From Limanda limanda (Eukaryota; Chordata; Actinopteri; Pleuronectiformes; Pleuronectidae): a DNA stretch of 64,000 nucleotides. Under the pieces are notes generated by a model. That model had not been told where the DNA came from and did not search any database. It was given only the letters and a program-made list of their open reading frames with translations. Location: contig NW_026870450.1 in assembly GCF_963576545.1 (NCBI RefSeq), positions 124,001 to 188,000 of the forward strand, given 5' to 3'. The position numbers and the translations under genes are program-made. This document shows positions 11,657 through 22,997 of the stretch, piece by piece (positions within the stretch are counted from its first letter, which is position 1; the number at the start of each line of letters is the position of its first letter).

Positions 11657-11819
11657 GAGATATTCTTGAATAACTTTTTTTGTGAAGGTCGGAGAGACTT
11701 GGAAAGTGGTTGCATCTGGACTAATTTGGGTCCTGCGGATCGATCGGTACCATCCTTGAGCTTCTCCGACTTTCGGAAGGGTTAGGGTTAGGGTTAGGGA
11801 TGAAAGCACATAGGAGAAA
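11657..11819 (+). repeat. Chimeric B/A monomer, second copy
   Basis: Same structure and breakpoint as the unit at 4806, 6851 bp away, with the same neighbours: an A2 with CTACTCCC and CAGTACC before it, and a B with CTGCAGATC after it. It arose once and was carried along by duplication. Confidence 0.96.
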
Positions 11820-12096
11820 GAGATATTCTTGAATAACTTTTTTTGTGAAGGTCGGAGAGACTTGGAAAGTGGTTGCATCTGGACTAATTTGGGTCCTGCA
11901 GATCGATTGGTACCATCCCCGAGCTTGTACGACCTTCGGAAGAGGTCGACCGACGAAATTCCCCCAAATCTGAGGAGATATTCTTGAATAACTTTTTTTG
12001 TGAAGGTCGGAGAGACTTGCAAGTAGGCTCTACCCCCACTAAATGGGGTTGCGCGCATCGATCAGTACCATCCTTGAGCTTCTCCGACTTTCGGAA

Positions 12097-12123
12097 GGGT
12101 TAGGGTTAGGGTTAGGGTTAGGG
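12097..12123 (+). repeat. Expanded telomere tract, n=4 (second copy)
   Basis: GGG(TTAGGG)4 in the A2 monomer at 11975-12143. It lies exactly 6851 bp from the tract at 5246 and shares the neighbouring chimeric monomer, so it is inherited by segmental duplication rather than an independent gain. Confidence 0.96.
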
Positions 12124-14848
12124 ATGAAAGCACATAGGAGAAAGAGATATTCTTGAATAACTTTTTTTGTGAAGGTCGGAGAGACTTGGAAAGTGGTTGC
12201 ATCTGGACTAATTTGGGTCCTGCGGATCGATTGGTACCATCCCCGAGCTTGTACGACCTTCGGAAGAGGTCGACCGACGAAATTCCCCCAAATCTGAGGA
12301 GATATTCTTGAATAACTTTTTTTGTGAAGGTCGGAGAGACTTGCAAGTAGGCTCTACCCCCACTAAATGGGGTTGCGCGCATCGATCAGTACCATCCTTG
12401 AGCTTCTCCGACTTTCGGAAGGGTTAGGGTTAGGGTTAGGGATGAAAGCACATAGGAGAAAGACATATTCTTGAATAACTTTTTTTGTGAAGGTCGGAGA
12501 GACTTGCAAGTAGGCTCTACCCCCACTAAATGGGGTAGCGCGCATCGATCGGTACCATCCTTGAGCTTCTCCGACTTTCGGAAGGGTTAGGGTTAGGGTT
12601 AGGGATGAAAGCACATAGGAGAAAGAGATATTCTTGAATAACTTTTTTTGTGAAGGTCGGAGAGACTTGCAAGTAGGCTCTACCCCCACTAAATGGGGTA
12701 GCGCGCATCGATCGGTACCATCCTTGAGCTTCTCCGACTTTCGGAAGGGTTAGGGTTAGGGTTAGGGATGAAAGCACATAGGAGAAAGAGATATTCTTGA
12801 ATAACTTTTTTTGTGAAGGTCGGAGAGACTTGCAAGTAGGCTCTACCCCCACTAAATGGGGTAGCGCGCATCGATCGGTACCATCCTTGAGCTTCTCCGA
12901 CTTTCGGAAGGGTTAGGGTTAGGGTTAGGGATGAAAGCACATAGGAGAAAGAGATATTCTTGAATAACTTTTTTTGTGAAGGTCGGAGAGACTTGGAAAG
13001 TGGTTGCATCTGGACTAATTTGGGTCCTGCGGATCGATTGGTACCATCCCCGAGCTTGTACGACCTTCGGAAGAGGTCGACCGACGAAATTCCCCCAAAT
13101 CTGAGGAGATATTCTTGAATAACTTTTTTTGTGAAGGTCGGAGAGACTTGCAAGTAGGCTCTACCCCCACTAAATGGGGTAGCGCGCATCGATCGGTACC
13201 ATCCTTGAGCTTCTCCGACTTTCGGAAGGGTTAGGGTTAGGGTTAGGGATGAAAGCACATAGGAGAAAGAGATATTCTTGAATAACTTTTTTTGTGAAGG
13301 TCGGAGAGACTTGGAAAGTGGTTGCATCTGGACTAATTTGGGTCCTGCGGATCGATTGGTACCATCCCCGAGCTTGTACGACTTTCGGAAGAGGTCGACC
13401 GACGAAATTCCCCCAAATCTGAGGAGATATTCTTGAATAACTTTTTTTGTGAAGGTCGGAGAGACTTGCAAGTAGGCTCTACCCCCACTAAATGGGGTTG
13501 CGCGCATCGATCAGTACCATCCTTGAGCTTCTCCGACTTTCGGAAGGGTTAGGGTTAGGGATGAAAGCACATAGGAGAAAGAGATATTCTTGAATAACTT
13601 TTTTTTTGAAGGTCGGAGAGACTTGCAAGTAGGCTCTACCCCCACTAAATGGGGTAGCGCGCATCGATCGGTACCATCCTTGAGCTTCTCCGACTTTCGG
13701 AAGGGTTAGGGTTAGGGTTAGGGATGAAAGCACATAGGAGAAAGAGATATTCTTGAATAACTTTTTTTGTGAAGGTCGGAGAGACTTGCAAGTAGGCTCT
13801 ACCCCCACTAAATGGGGTAACGCGCATCGATCGGTACCATCCTTGAGCTTCTCCGACTTTCGGAAGGGTTAGGGTTAGGGTTAGGGATGAAAGCACATAG
13901 GAGAAAGAGATATTCTTGAATAACTTTTTTTGTGAAGGTCGGAGAGACTTGGAAAGTGGTTGCATCTGGACTAATTTGGGTCCTGCGGATCGATTGGTAC
14001 CATCCCCGAGCTTGTACGACCTTCGGAAGAGGTCGACCGACGAAATTCCCCCAAATCTGAGGAGATATTCTTGAATAACTTTTTTTGTGAAGGTCGGAGA
14101 GACTTGCAAGTAGGCTCTACCCCCACTAAATGGGGTAGCGCGCATCGATCGGTACCATCCTTGAGCTTCTCCGACTTTCGGAAGGGTTAGGGTTAGGGAT
14201 GAAAGCACATAGGAGAAAGAGATATTCTTGAATAACTTTTTTTGTGAAGGTCGGAGAGACTTGGAAAGTGGTTGCATCTGGACTAATTTGGGTCCTGCGG
14301 ATCGATTGGTACCATCCCCGAGCTTGTACGACCTTCGAGAGAGGTCGACCGACGAAATTCCCCCAAATCTGAGGAGATATTCTTGAATAACTTTTTTTGT
14401 GAAGGTCGGAGAGACTTGCAAGTAGGCTCTACCCCCACTAAATGGGGTTGCGCGCATCGATCGGTACCATCCTTGAGCTTCTCCGACTTTCGGAAGGGTT
14501 AGGGTTAGGGTTAGGGATGAAAGCACATAGGAGAAAGAGATATTCTTGAATAACTTTTTTTGTGAAGGTCGGAGAGACTTGGAAAGTGGTTGCATCTGGA
14601 CTAATTTGGGTCCTGCGGATCGATTGGTACCATCCCCGAGCTTGTACGACCTTCGGAAGAGGTCGACCGACGAAATTCCCCCAAATCTGAGGAGATATTC
14701 TTGAATAACTTTTTTTGTGAAGGTCGGAGAGACTTGCAAGTAGGCTCTACCCCCACTAAATGGGGTAGCGCGCATCGATCGGTACCATCCTTGAGCTTCT
14801 CCGACTTTCGGAAGGGTTAGGGTTAGGGATGAAAGCACATAGGAGAAA

Positions 14849-17390
14849 GAGATATTCTTGAATAACTTTTTTTGTGAAGGTCGGAGAGACTTGCAAGTAG
14901 GCTCTACCCCCACTAAATGGGGTAGCGCACATCGATCGGTACCATCCTTGAGCTTCTCCGACTTTCGGAAGGGTTAGGGTTAGGGTTAGGGATGAAAGCA
15001 CATAGGAGAAAGAGATATTCTTGAATAACTTTTTTTGTGAAGGTCGGAGAGACTTGGAAAGTGGTTGCATCTGGACTAATTTGGGTCCTGCGGATCGATT
15101 GGTACCATCCCCGAGCTTGTACGACCTTCGGAAGAGGTCGACCGACGAAATTCCCCCAAATCTGAGGAGATATTCTTGAATAACTTTTTTTGTGAAGGTC
15201 GGAGAGACTTGCAAGTAGGCTCTACCCCCACTAAATGGGGTTACGCGCATCGATCGGTACCATCCTTGAGCTTCTCCGACTTTCGGAAGGGTTAGGGTTA
15301 GGGATGAAAGCACATAGGAGAAAGAGATATTCTTGAATAACTTTTTTTGTGAAGGTCGGAGAGACTTGCAAGTAGGCTCTACCCCCACTAAATGGGGTAG
15401 CGCGCATCGATCGGTACCATCCTTGAGCTTCTCCGACTTTCGGAAGGGTTAGGGTTAGGGTTAGGGATGAAAGCACATAGGAGAAAGAGATATTCTTGAA
15501 TAACTTTTTTTGTGAAGGTCGGAGAGACTTGAAAAGTGGTTGCATCTGGACTAATTTGGGTCCTGCGGATCGATTGGTACCATCCCCGAGCTTGTACGAC
15601 CTTCGGAAGAGGTCGACCGACGAAATTCCCCCAAATCTGAGGAGATATTCTTGAATAACTTTTTTTGTGAAGGTCGGAGAGACTTGCAAGTAGGCTGTAC
15701 CCCCACTAAATGGGGTTGCGCGCATCGATCGGTACCATCCTTGAGCTTCTCCGACTTTCGGAAGGGTTAGGGTTAGGGTTAGGGATGAAAGCACATAGGA
15801 GAAAGAGATATTCTTGAATAACTTTTTTTGTGAAGGTCGGAGAGACTTGGAAAGTGGTTGCATCTGGACTAATTTGGGTCCTGCGGATCGATTGGTACCA
15901 TCCCCGAGCTTGTACGACCTTCGGAAGAGGTCGACCGACGAAATTCCCCCAAATCTGAGGAGATATTCTTGAATAACTTTTTTTTTGAAGGTCGGAGAGA
16001 CTTGCAAGTAGGCTCTACCCCCACTAAATGGGGTTGCGCGCATCGATCGGTACCATCCTTGAGCTTCTCCGACTTTCGGAAGGGTTAGGGTTAGGGATGA
16101 AAGCACATAGGAGAAAGAGATATTCTTGAATAACTTTTTTTGTGAAGGTCGGAGAGACTTGCAAGTAGGCTCTACCCCCACTAAATGGGGTAGCGCACAT
16201 CGATCGGTACCATCCTTGAGCTTCTCCGACTTTCGGAAGGGTTAGGGTTAGGGTTAGGGATGAAAGCACATAGGAGAAAGAGATATTCTTGAATAACTTT
16301 TTTTGTGAAGGTCGGAGAGACTTGGAAAGTGGTTGCATCTGGACTAATTTGGGTCCTGCGGATCGATTGGTACCATCCCCGAGCTTGTACGACCTTCGGA
16401 AGAGGTCGACCGACGAAATTCCCCCAAATCTGAGGAGATATTCTTGAATAACTTTTTTTGTGAAGGTCGGAGAGACTTGCAAGTAGGCTCTACCCCCACT
16501 AAATGGGGTTACGCGCATCGATCGGTACCATCCTTGAGCTTCTCCGACTTTCGGAAGGGTTAGGGTTAGGGATGAAAGCACATAGGAGAAAGAGATATTC
16601 TTGAATAACTTTTTTTGTGAAGGTCGGAGAGACTTGCAAGTAGGCTCTACCCCCACTAAATGGGGTAGCGCGCATCGATCGGTACCATCCTTGAGCTTCT
16701 CCGACTTTCGGAAGGGTTAGGGTTAGGGTTAGGGATGAAAGCACATAGGAGAAAGAGATATTCTTGAATAACTTTTTTTGTGAAGGTCGGAGAGACTTGA
16801 AAAGTGGTTGCATCTGGACTAATTTGGGTCCTGCGGATCGATTGGTACCATCCCCGAGCTTGTACGACCTTCGGAAGAGGTCGACCGACGAAATTCCCCC
16901 AAATCTGAGGAGATATTCTTGAATAACTTTTTTTGTGAAGGTCGGAGAGACTTGCAAGTAGGCTGTACCCCCACTAAATGGGGTTGCGCGCATCGATCGG
17001 TACCATCCTTGAGCTTCTCCGACTTTCGGAAGGGTTAGGGTTAGGGTTAGGGATGAAAGCACATAGGAGAAAGAGATATTCTTGAATAACTTTTTTTGTG
17101 AAGGTCGGAGAGACTTGGAAAGTGGTTGCATCTGGACTAATTTGGGTCCTGCGGATCGATTGGTACCATCCCCGAGCTTGTACGACCTTCGGAAGAGGTC
17201 GACCGACGAAATTCCCCCAAATCTGAGGAGATATTCTTGAATAACTTTTTTTTTGAAGGTCGGAGAGACTTGCAAGTAGGCTCTACCCCCACTAAATGGG
17301 GTTGCGCGCATCGATCGGTACCATCCTTGAGCTTCTCCGACTTTCGGAAGGGTTAGGGTTAGGGTTAGGGATGAAAGCACATAGGAGAAA
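14849..17390 (+). repeat. Nested 8-monomer tandem duplication
   Basis: Copies at 14849-16116 (1268 bp) and 16117-17390 (1274 bp). Both hold GCGCACATC A1, B, GGTTACGCGC A2 with n=2, A1, GAAAAG-type B, CTGTACC A2, B and T9 A2. The last A2 of the first copy has n=2 as well as T9, so it looks like a hybrid of the T9 unit and the n=2 unit that precedes the GCGCACATC monomer. That is the footprint of unequal exchange. Segment I copy 1 has this block only once. Confidence 0.92.
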
Positions 17391-19143
17391 GAGATATTCT
17401 TGAATAACTTTTTTTGTGAAGGTCGGAGAGACTTGCAAGTAGGCTCTACCCCCACTAAATGGGGTAGCGCGCATCGATCGGTACCATCCTTGAGCTTCTC
17501 CGACTTTCGGAAGGGTTAGGGTTAGGGTTAGGGATGAAAGCACATAGGAGAAAGAGATATTCTTGAATAACTTTTTTTGTGAAGGTCGGAGAGACTTGAA
17601 AAGTGGTTGCATCTGGACTAATTTGGGTCCTGCGGATCGATTGGTACCATCCCCGAGCTTGTACGACCTTCGGAAGAGGTCGACCGACGAAATTCCCCCA
17701 AATCTGAGGAGATATTCTTGAATAACTTTTTTTGTGAAGGTCGGAGAGACTTGCAAGTAGGCTGTACCCCCACTAAATGGGGTTGCGCGCATCGATCGGT
17801 ACCATCCTTGAGCTTCTCCGACTTTCGGAAGGGTTAGGGTTAGGGTTAGGGATGAAAGCACTTAGGAGAAAGAGATATTCTTGAATAACTTTTTTTGTGA
17901 AGGTCGGAGAGACTTGGAAAGTGGTTGCATCTGGACTAATTTGGGTCCTGCGGATCGATTGGTACCATCCCCGAGCTTGTACGACCTTCGGAAGAGGTCG
18001 ACCGACGAAATTCCCCCAAATCTGAGGAGATATTCTTGAATAACTTTTTTTTTGAAGGTCGGAGAGACTTGCAAGTAGGCTCTACCCCCACTAAATGGGG
18101 TTGCGCGCATCGATCGGTACCATCCTTGAGCTTCTCCGACTTTCGGAAGGGTTAGGGTTAGGGTTAGGGATGAAAGCACATAGGAGAAAGAGATATTCTT
18201 GAATAACTTTTTTTGTGAAGGTCGGAGAGACTTGCAAGTAGGCTCTAACCCCACTAAATGGGGTAGCGCGCATCGATCGGTACCATCCTTGAGCTTCTCC
18301 GACTTTCGGAAGGGTTAGGGTTAGGGTTAGGGATGAAAGCACATAGGAGAAAGAGATATTCTTGAATAACTTTTTTTGTGAAGGTCGGAGAGACTTGGAA
18401 AGTGGTTGCATCTGGACTAATTTGGGTCCTGCGGATCGATTGGTACCATCCCCGAGCTTGTACGACCTTCGGAAGAGGTCGACCGACGAAATTCCCCCAA
18501 ATCTGAGGAGATATTCTTGAATAACTTTTTTTGTGAAGGTCGGAGAGACTTGCAAGTAGGCTCTACCCCCACTAAATGGGGTTGCGCGCATCGATCGGTA
18601 CCATCCTTGAGCTTCTCCGACTTTCGGAAGGGTTAGGGTTAGGGTTAGGGATGAAAGCACATAGGAGAAAGAGATATTCTTGAATAACTTTTTTTGTGAA
18701 GGTCGGAGAGACTTGGAAAGTGGTTGCATCTGGACTAATTTGGGTCCTGCGGATCGATTGGTACCATCCCCGAGCTTGTACGACCTTCGGAAGAGGTCGA
18801 CCGACGAAATTCCCCCAAATCTGAGGAGATATTCTTGAATAACTTTTTTTTTGAAGGTCGGAGAGACTTGCAAGTAGGCTCTACCCCCACTAAATGGGGT
18901 TGCGCACATCGATCGGTACCATCCTTGAGCTTCTCCGACTTTCGGAAGGGTTAGGGTTAGGGTTAGGGATGAAAGCACATAGGAGAAAGAGATATTCTTG
19001 AATAACTTTTTTTGTGAAGGTCGGAGAGACTTGGAAAGTGGTTGCATCTGGACTAATTTGGGTCCTGCGGATCGATTGGTACCATCCCCGAGCTTGTACG
19101 ACCTTCGGAAGAGGTCGACCGACGAAATTCCCCCAAATCTGAG

Positions 19144-21399
19144 GAGATATTCTTGAATAACTTTTTTTTTGAAGGTCGGAGAGACTTGCAAGTAGGCTCT
19201 ACCCCCACTAAATGGGGTTGCGCGCATCGATCGGTACCATCCTTGAGCTTCTCCGACTTTCGGAAGGGTTAGGGTTAGGGTTAGGGATGAAAGCACATAG
19301 GAGAAAGAGATATTCTTGAATAACTTTTTTTGTGAAGGTCGGAGAGACTTGCAAGTAGGCTCTACCCCCACTAAATGGGGTAGCGCGCATCCATCGGTAC
19401 CATCCTTGAGCTTCTCCGACTTTCGGAAGGGTTAGGGTTAGGGTTAGGGATGAAAGCACATAGGAGAAAGAGATATTCTTGAATAACTTTTTTTGTGAAG
19501 GTCGGAGAGACTTGGAAAGTGGTTGCATCTGGACTAATTTGGGTCCTGCGGATCGATTGGTACCATCCCCGAGCTTGTACGACCTTCGGAAGAGGTCGAC
19601 CGACGAAATTCCCCCAAATCTGAGGAGATATTCTTGAATAACTTTTTTTGTGAAGGTCGGAGAGACTTGCAAGTAGGCTCTACCCCCACTAAATGGGGTT
19701 GCGCGCATCGATCGGTACCATCCTTGAGCTTCTCCGACTTTCGGAAGGGTTAGGGTTAGGGTTAGGGATGAAAGCACATAGGAGAAAGAGATATTCTTGA
19801 ATAACTTTTTTTGTGAAGGTCGGAGAGACTTGGAAAGTGGTTGCATCTGGACTAATTTGGGTCCTGCGGATCGATTGGTACCATCCCCGAGCTTGTACGA
19901 CCTTCGGAAGAGGTCGACCGACGAAATTCCCCCAAATCTGAGGAGATATTCTTGAATAACTTTTTTTTTGAAGGTCGGAGAGACTTTCAAGTGGGCTCTA
20001 CCCCCACTAAATGGGGTTGCGCGCATCGATCGGTACCATCCTTGAGCTTCTCCGACTTTCGGAAGGGTTAGGGTTAGGGTTAGGGATGAAAGCACATAGG
20101 AGAAAGAGATATTCTTGAATAACTTTTTTTGTGAAGGTCGGAAAGACTTGCAAGTAGGCTCTACCCCCACTAAATGGGGTAGCGCGCATCGATCGGTACC
20201 ATCCTTGAGCTTCTCCGACTTTCGAAAGGGTTAGGGTTAGGGTTAGGGATGAAAGCACATAGGAGAAAGAGATATTCTTGAATAACTTTTTTTGTGAAGG
20301 TCGGAGAGACTTGGAAAGTGGTTGCATCTGGACTAATTTGGGTCCTGCGGATCGATTGGTACCATCCCCGAGCTTGTACGACCTTCGGAAGAGGTCGACC
20401 GACGAAATTCCCCCAAATCTGAGGAGATATTCTTGAATAACTTTTTTTGTGAAGGTCGGAGAGACTTGCAAGTAGGCTCTACCCCCACTAAATGGGGTAG
20501 CGCGCATCGATCGGTACCATCCTTGAGCTTCTCCGACTTTCGGAAGGGTTAGGGTTAGGGTTAGGGATGAAAGCACATAGGAGAAAGAGATATTCTTGAA
20601 TAACTTTTTTTGTGAAGGTCGGAGAGACTTGCAAGTAGGCTCTACCCCCACTAAATGGGGTAGCGCGCATCGATCGGTACCATCCTTGAGCTTCTCCGAC
20701 TTTCGGAAGGGTTAGGGTTAGGGTTAGGGATGAAAGCACATAGGAGAAAGAGATATTCTTGAATAACTTTTTTTGTGAAGGTCGGAGAGACTTGGAAAGT
20801 GGTTGCATCTGGACTAATTTGGGTCCTGCAGATCGATTGGTACCATCCCCGAGCTTGTACGACCTTCGGAAGAGGTCGACCGACGAAATTCCCCCAAATC
20901 TGAGGAGATATTCTTGAATAACTTTTTTTGTGAAGGTCGGAGAGACTCTCAAGTAGGCTCTACCCCCACTAAATGGGGTTGCGCGCATCGATCGGTACCA
21001 TCCTTGAGCTTCTCCGAGTTTCGGAAGGGTTAGGGTTAGGGTTAGGGATGAAAGCACATAGGAGAAAGAGATATTCTTGAATAACTTTTTTTGTGAAGGT
21101 CGGAGAGACTTGCAAGTAGGCTCTACCCCCACTAAATGGGGTAGCGCGCATCGATCGGTACCATCCTTGAGCTTCTCCGACTTTCGGAAGGGTTAGGGTT
21201 AGGGTTAGGGTTAGGGATGAAAGCACATAGGAGAAAGAGATATTCTTGAATAACTTTTTTTGTGAAGGTCGGAGAGACTTGCAAGTAGGCTCTACCCCCA
21301 CTAAATGGGGTAGTGCGCATCGATCGGTACCATCCTTGAGCTTCTCCGACTTTCGGAAGGGTTAGGGTTAGGGTTAGGGATGAAAGCACATAGGAGAAA
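19144..21399 (+). repeat. Segment II, copy 2
   Basis: Copy of 2238-4487. It opens with T9 A2, then an A1 with GCGCATCCATCGG, B, A2, B, T9 A2, GGAAAGAC A1, B, two A1, B, CTCTCAAG A2 and two A1. The same GCATCCATCGG marker returns at 27800 and 32920, linking this segment with the 5.1-kb repeats. Confidence 0.9.
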
Positions 21400-22997
21400 G
21401 AGATATTCTTGAATAACTTTTTTTGTGAAGGTCGGAGAGACTTGCAAGTAGGCTCTACCCCCACTAAATGGGGTAGCGCGCATCGATCGGTACCATCCTT
21501 GAGCTTCTCCGACTTTCGGAAGGGTTAGGGTTAGGGTTAGGGATGAAAGCACATAGGAGAAAGAGATATTCTTGAATAACTTTTTTTGTGAAGGTCGGAG
21601 AGACTTGGAAAGTGGTTGCATCTGGACTAATTTGGGTCCTGCGGATCGATTGGTACCATCCCCGAGCTTGTACGACCTTCGGAAGAGGTCGACCGACGAA
21701 ATTCCCCCAAATCTGAGGAGATATTCTTGAATAACTTTTTTTGTGAAGGTCGGAGAGACTTGCAAGTAGGCTCTACCCCCACTAAATGGGGTTGCGCGCA
21801 TCGATCGGTACCATCCTTGAGCTTCTCCGACTTTCGGAAGGGTTAGGGTTAGGGTTAGGGATGAAAGCACATAGGAGAAAGAGATATTCTTGAATAACTT
21901 TTTTTGTGAAGGTCGGAGAGACTTGCAAGTAGGCATTACCCCCACTAAATGGGGTAGCGCGCATCGATCGGTACCATCCTTGAGCTTCTCCGACTTTCGG
22001 AAGGGTTAGGGTTAGGGTTAGGGATGAAAGCACATAGGAGAAAGAGATATTCTTGAATAACTTTTTTTGTGAAGGTCGGAGAGACTTGGAAAGTGGTTGC
22101 ATCTGGACTAATTTGGGTCCTGCGGATCGATTGGTACCATCCCCGAGCTTGTACGACCTTCGAAAGAGGTCGACCGACGAAATTCCCCCAAATCTGAGGA
22201 GATATTCTTGAATAACTTTTTTTGTGAAGGTCGGAGAGACTTGCAAGTAGGCTCTACCCCCACTAAATGGGGTTGCGCGCATCGATCGGTACCATCCTTG
22301 AGCTTCTCCGACTTTCGGAAGGGTTAGGGTTAGGGTTAGGGATGAAAGCACATAGGAGAAAGAGATATTCTTGAATAACTTTTTTTGTGAAGGTCGGAGA
22401 GACTTGGAAAGTGGTTGCATCTGGACTAATTTGGGTCCTGCGGATCGATTGGTACCATCCCCGAGCTTGTACGACCTTCGGAAGAGGTCGACCGACGAAA
22501 TTCCCCCAAATCTGAGGAGATATTCTTGAATAACTTTTTTTTTGAATGTCGGAGAGACTTGCAAGTAGGCTCTACCCCCACTAAATGGGGTTGCGCGCAT
22601 CGATCGGTACCATCCTTGAGCTTCTCCGACTTTCGGAAGGGTTAGGGTTAGGGTTAGGGATGAAAGCACATAGGAGAAAGAGATATTCTTGAATAACTTT
22701 TTTTGTGAAGGTCGGAGAGACTTGCAAGTAGGCTCTACCCCCACTAAATGGGGTAGCGCGCATCGATCGGTACCATCCTTGAGCTTCTCCGACTTTCGGA
22801 AGGGTTAGGGTTAGGGTTAGGGATGAAAGCACATAGGAGAAAGAGATATTCTTGAATAACTTTTTTTGTGAAGGTCGGAGAGACTTGGAAAGTGGTTGCA
22901 TCTGGACTAATTTGGGTCCTGCGGATCGATTGGTACCATCCCCGAGCTTGTACGACCTTCGGAAGAGGTCGACCGACGAAATTCCCCCAAATCTGAG
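20424..22997 (+). repeat. Segment III, copy 1 (16 monomers, 2574 bp)
   Basis: Order: A1 A1 B A2 A1 A1 A1 B A2 A1 B A2 B A2 A1 B. It is followed at once by the second copy at 22998. Markers are CTGCAGATC B, CTCTCAAG A2, GGGTAGTGCGC A1 and CTTCGAAAGAGG B. It contains a run of four A monomers at 20905-21562. Confidence 0.93.
21190..21216 (+). repeat. Expanded telomere tract, n=4 (independent)
   Basis: GGG(TTAGGG)4 in the A1 monomer at 21068-21236. The tandem partner unit at 23642 and the related units at 4162 and 29561 have n=3, so this gain of one TTAGGG followed the duplications. Confidence 0.96.

Larger units (their letters stand above)
11176..19143 (+). repeat. Segment I, copy 2 (50 monomers, 7968 bp)
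   Basis: It matches 4325-11175 unit by unit with three changes. One A1 (partner of 7686-7848) is missing after 14536 (-163 bp). Eight monomers are duplicated in tandem (+1268 bp). The n=1 tract is n=3 (+12 bp). These account exactly for the 1117-bp length difference. New private variants are AGACATATTC at 12462, GGGTAACGCGC at 13818 and GCACTTAGGAG at 17860. Confidence 0.92.
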
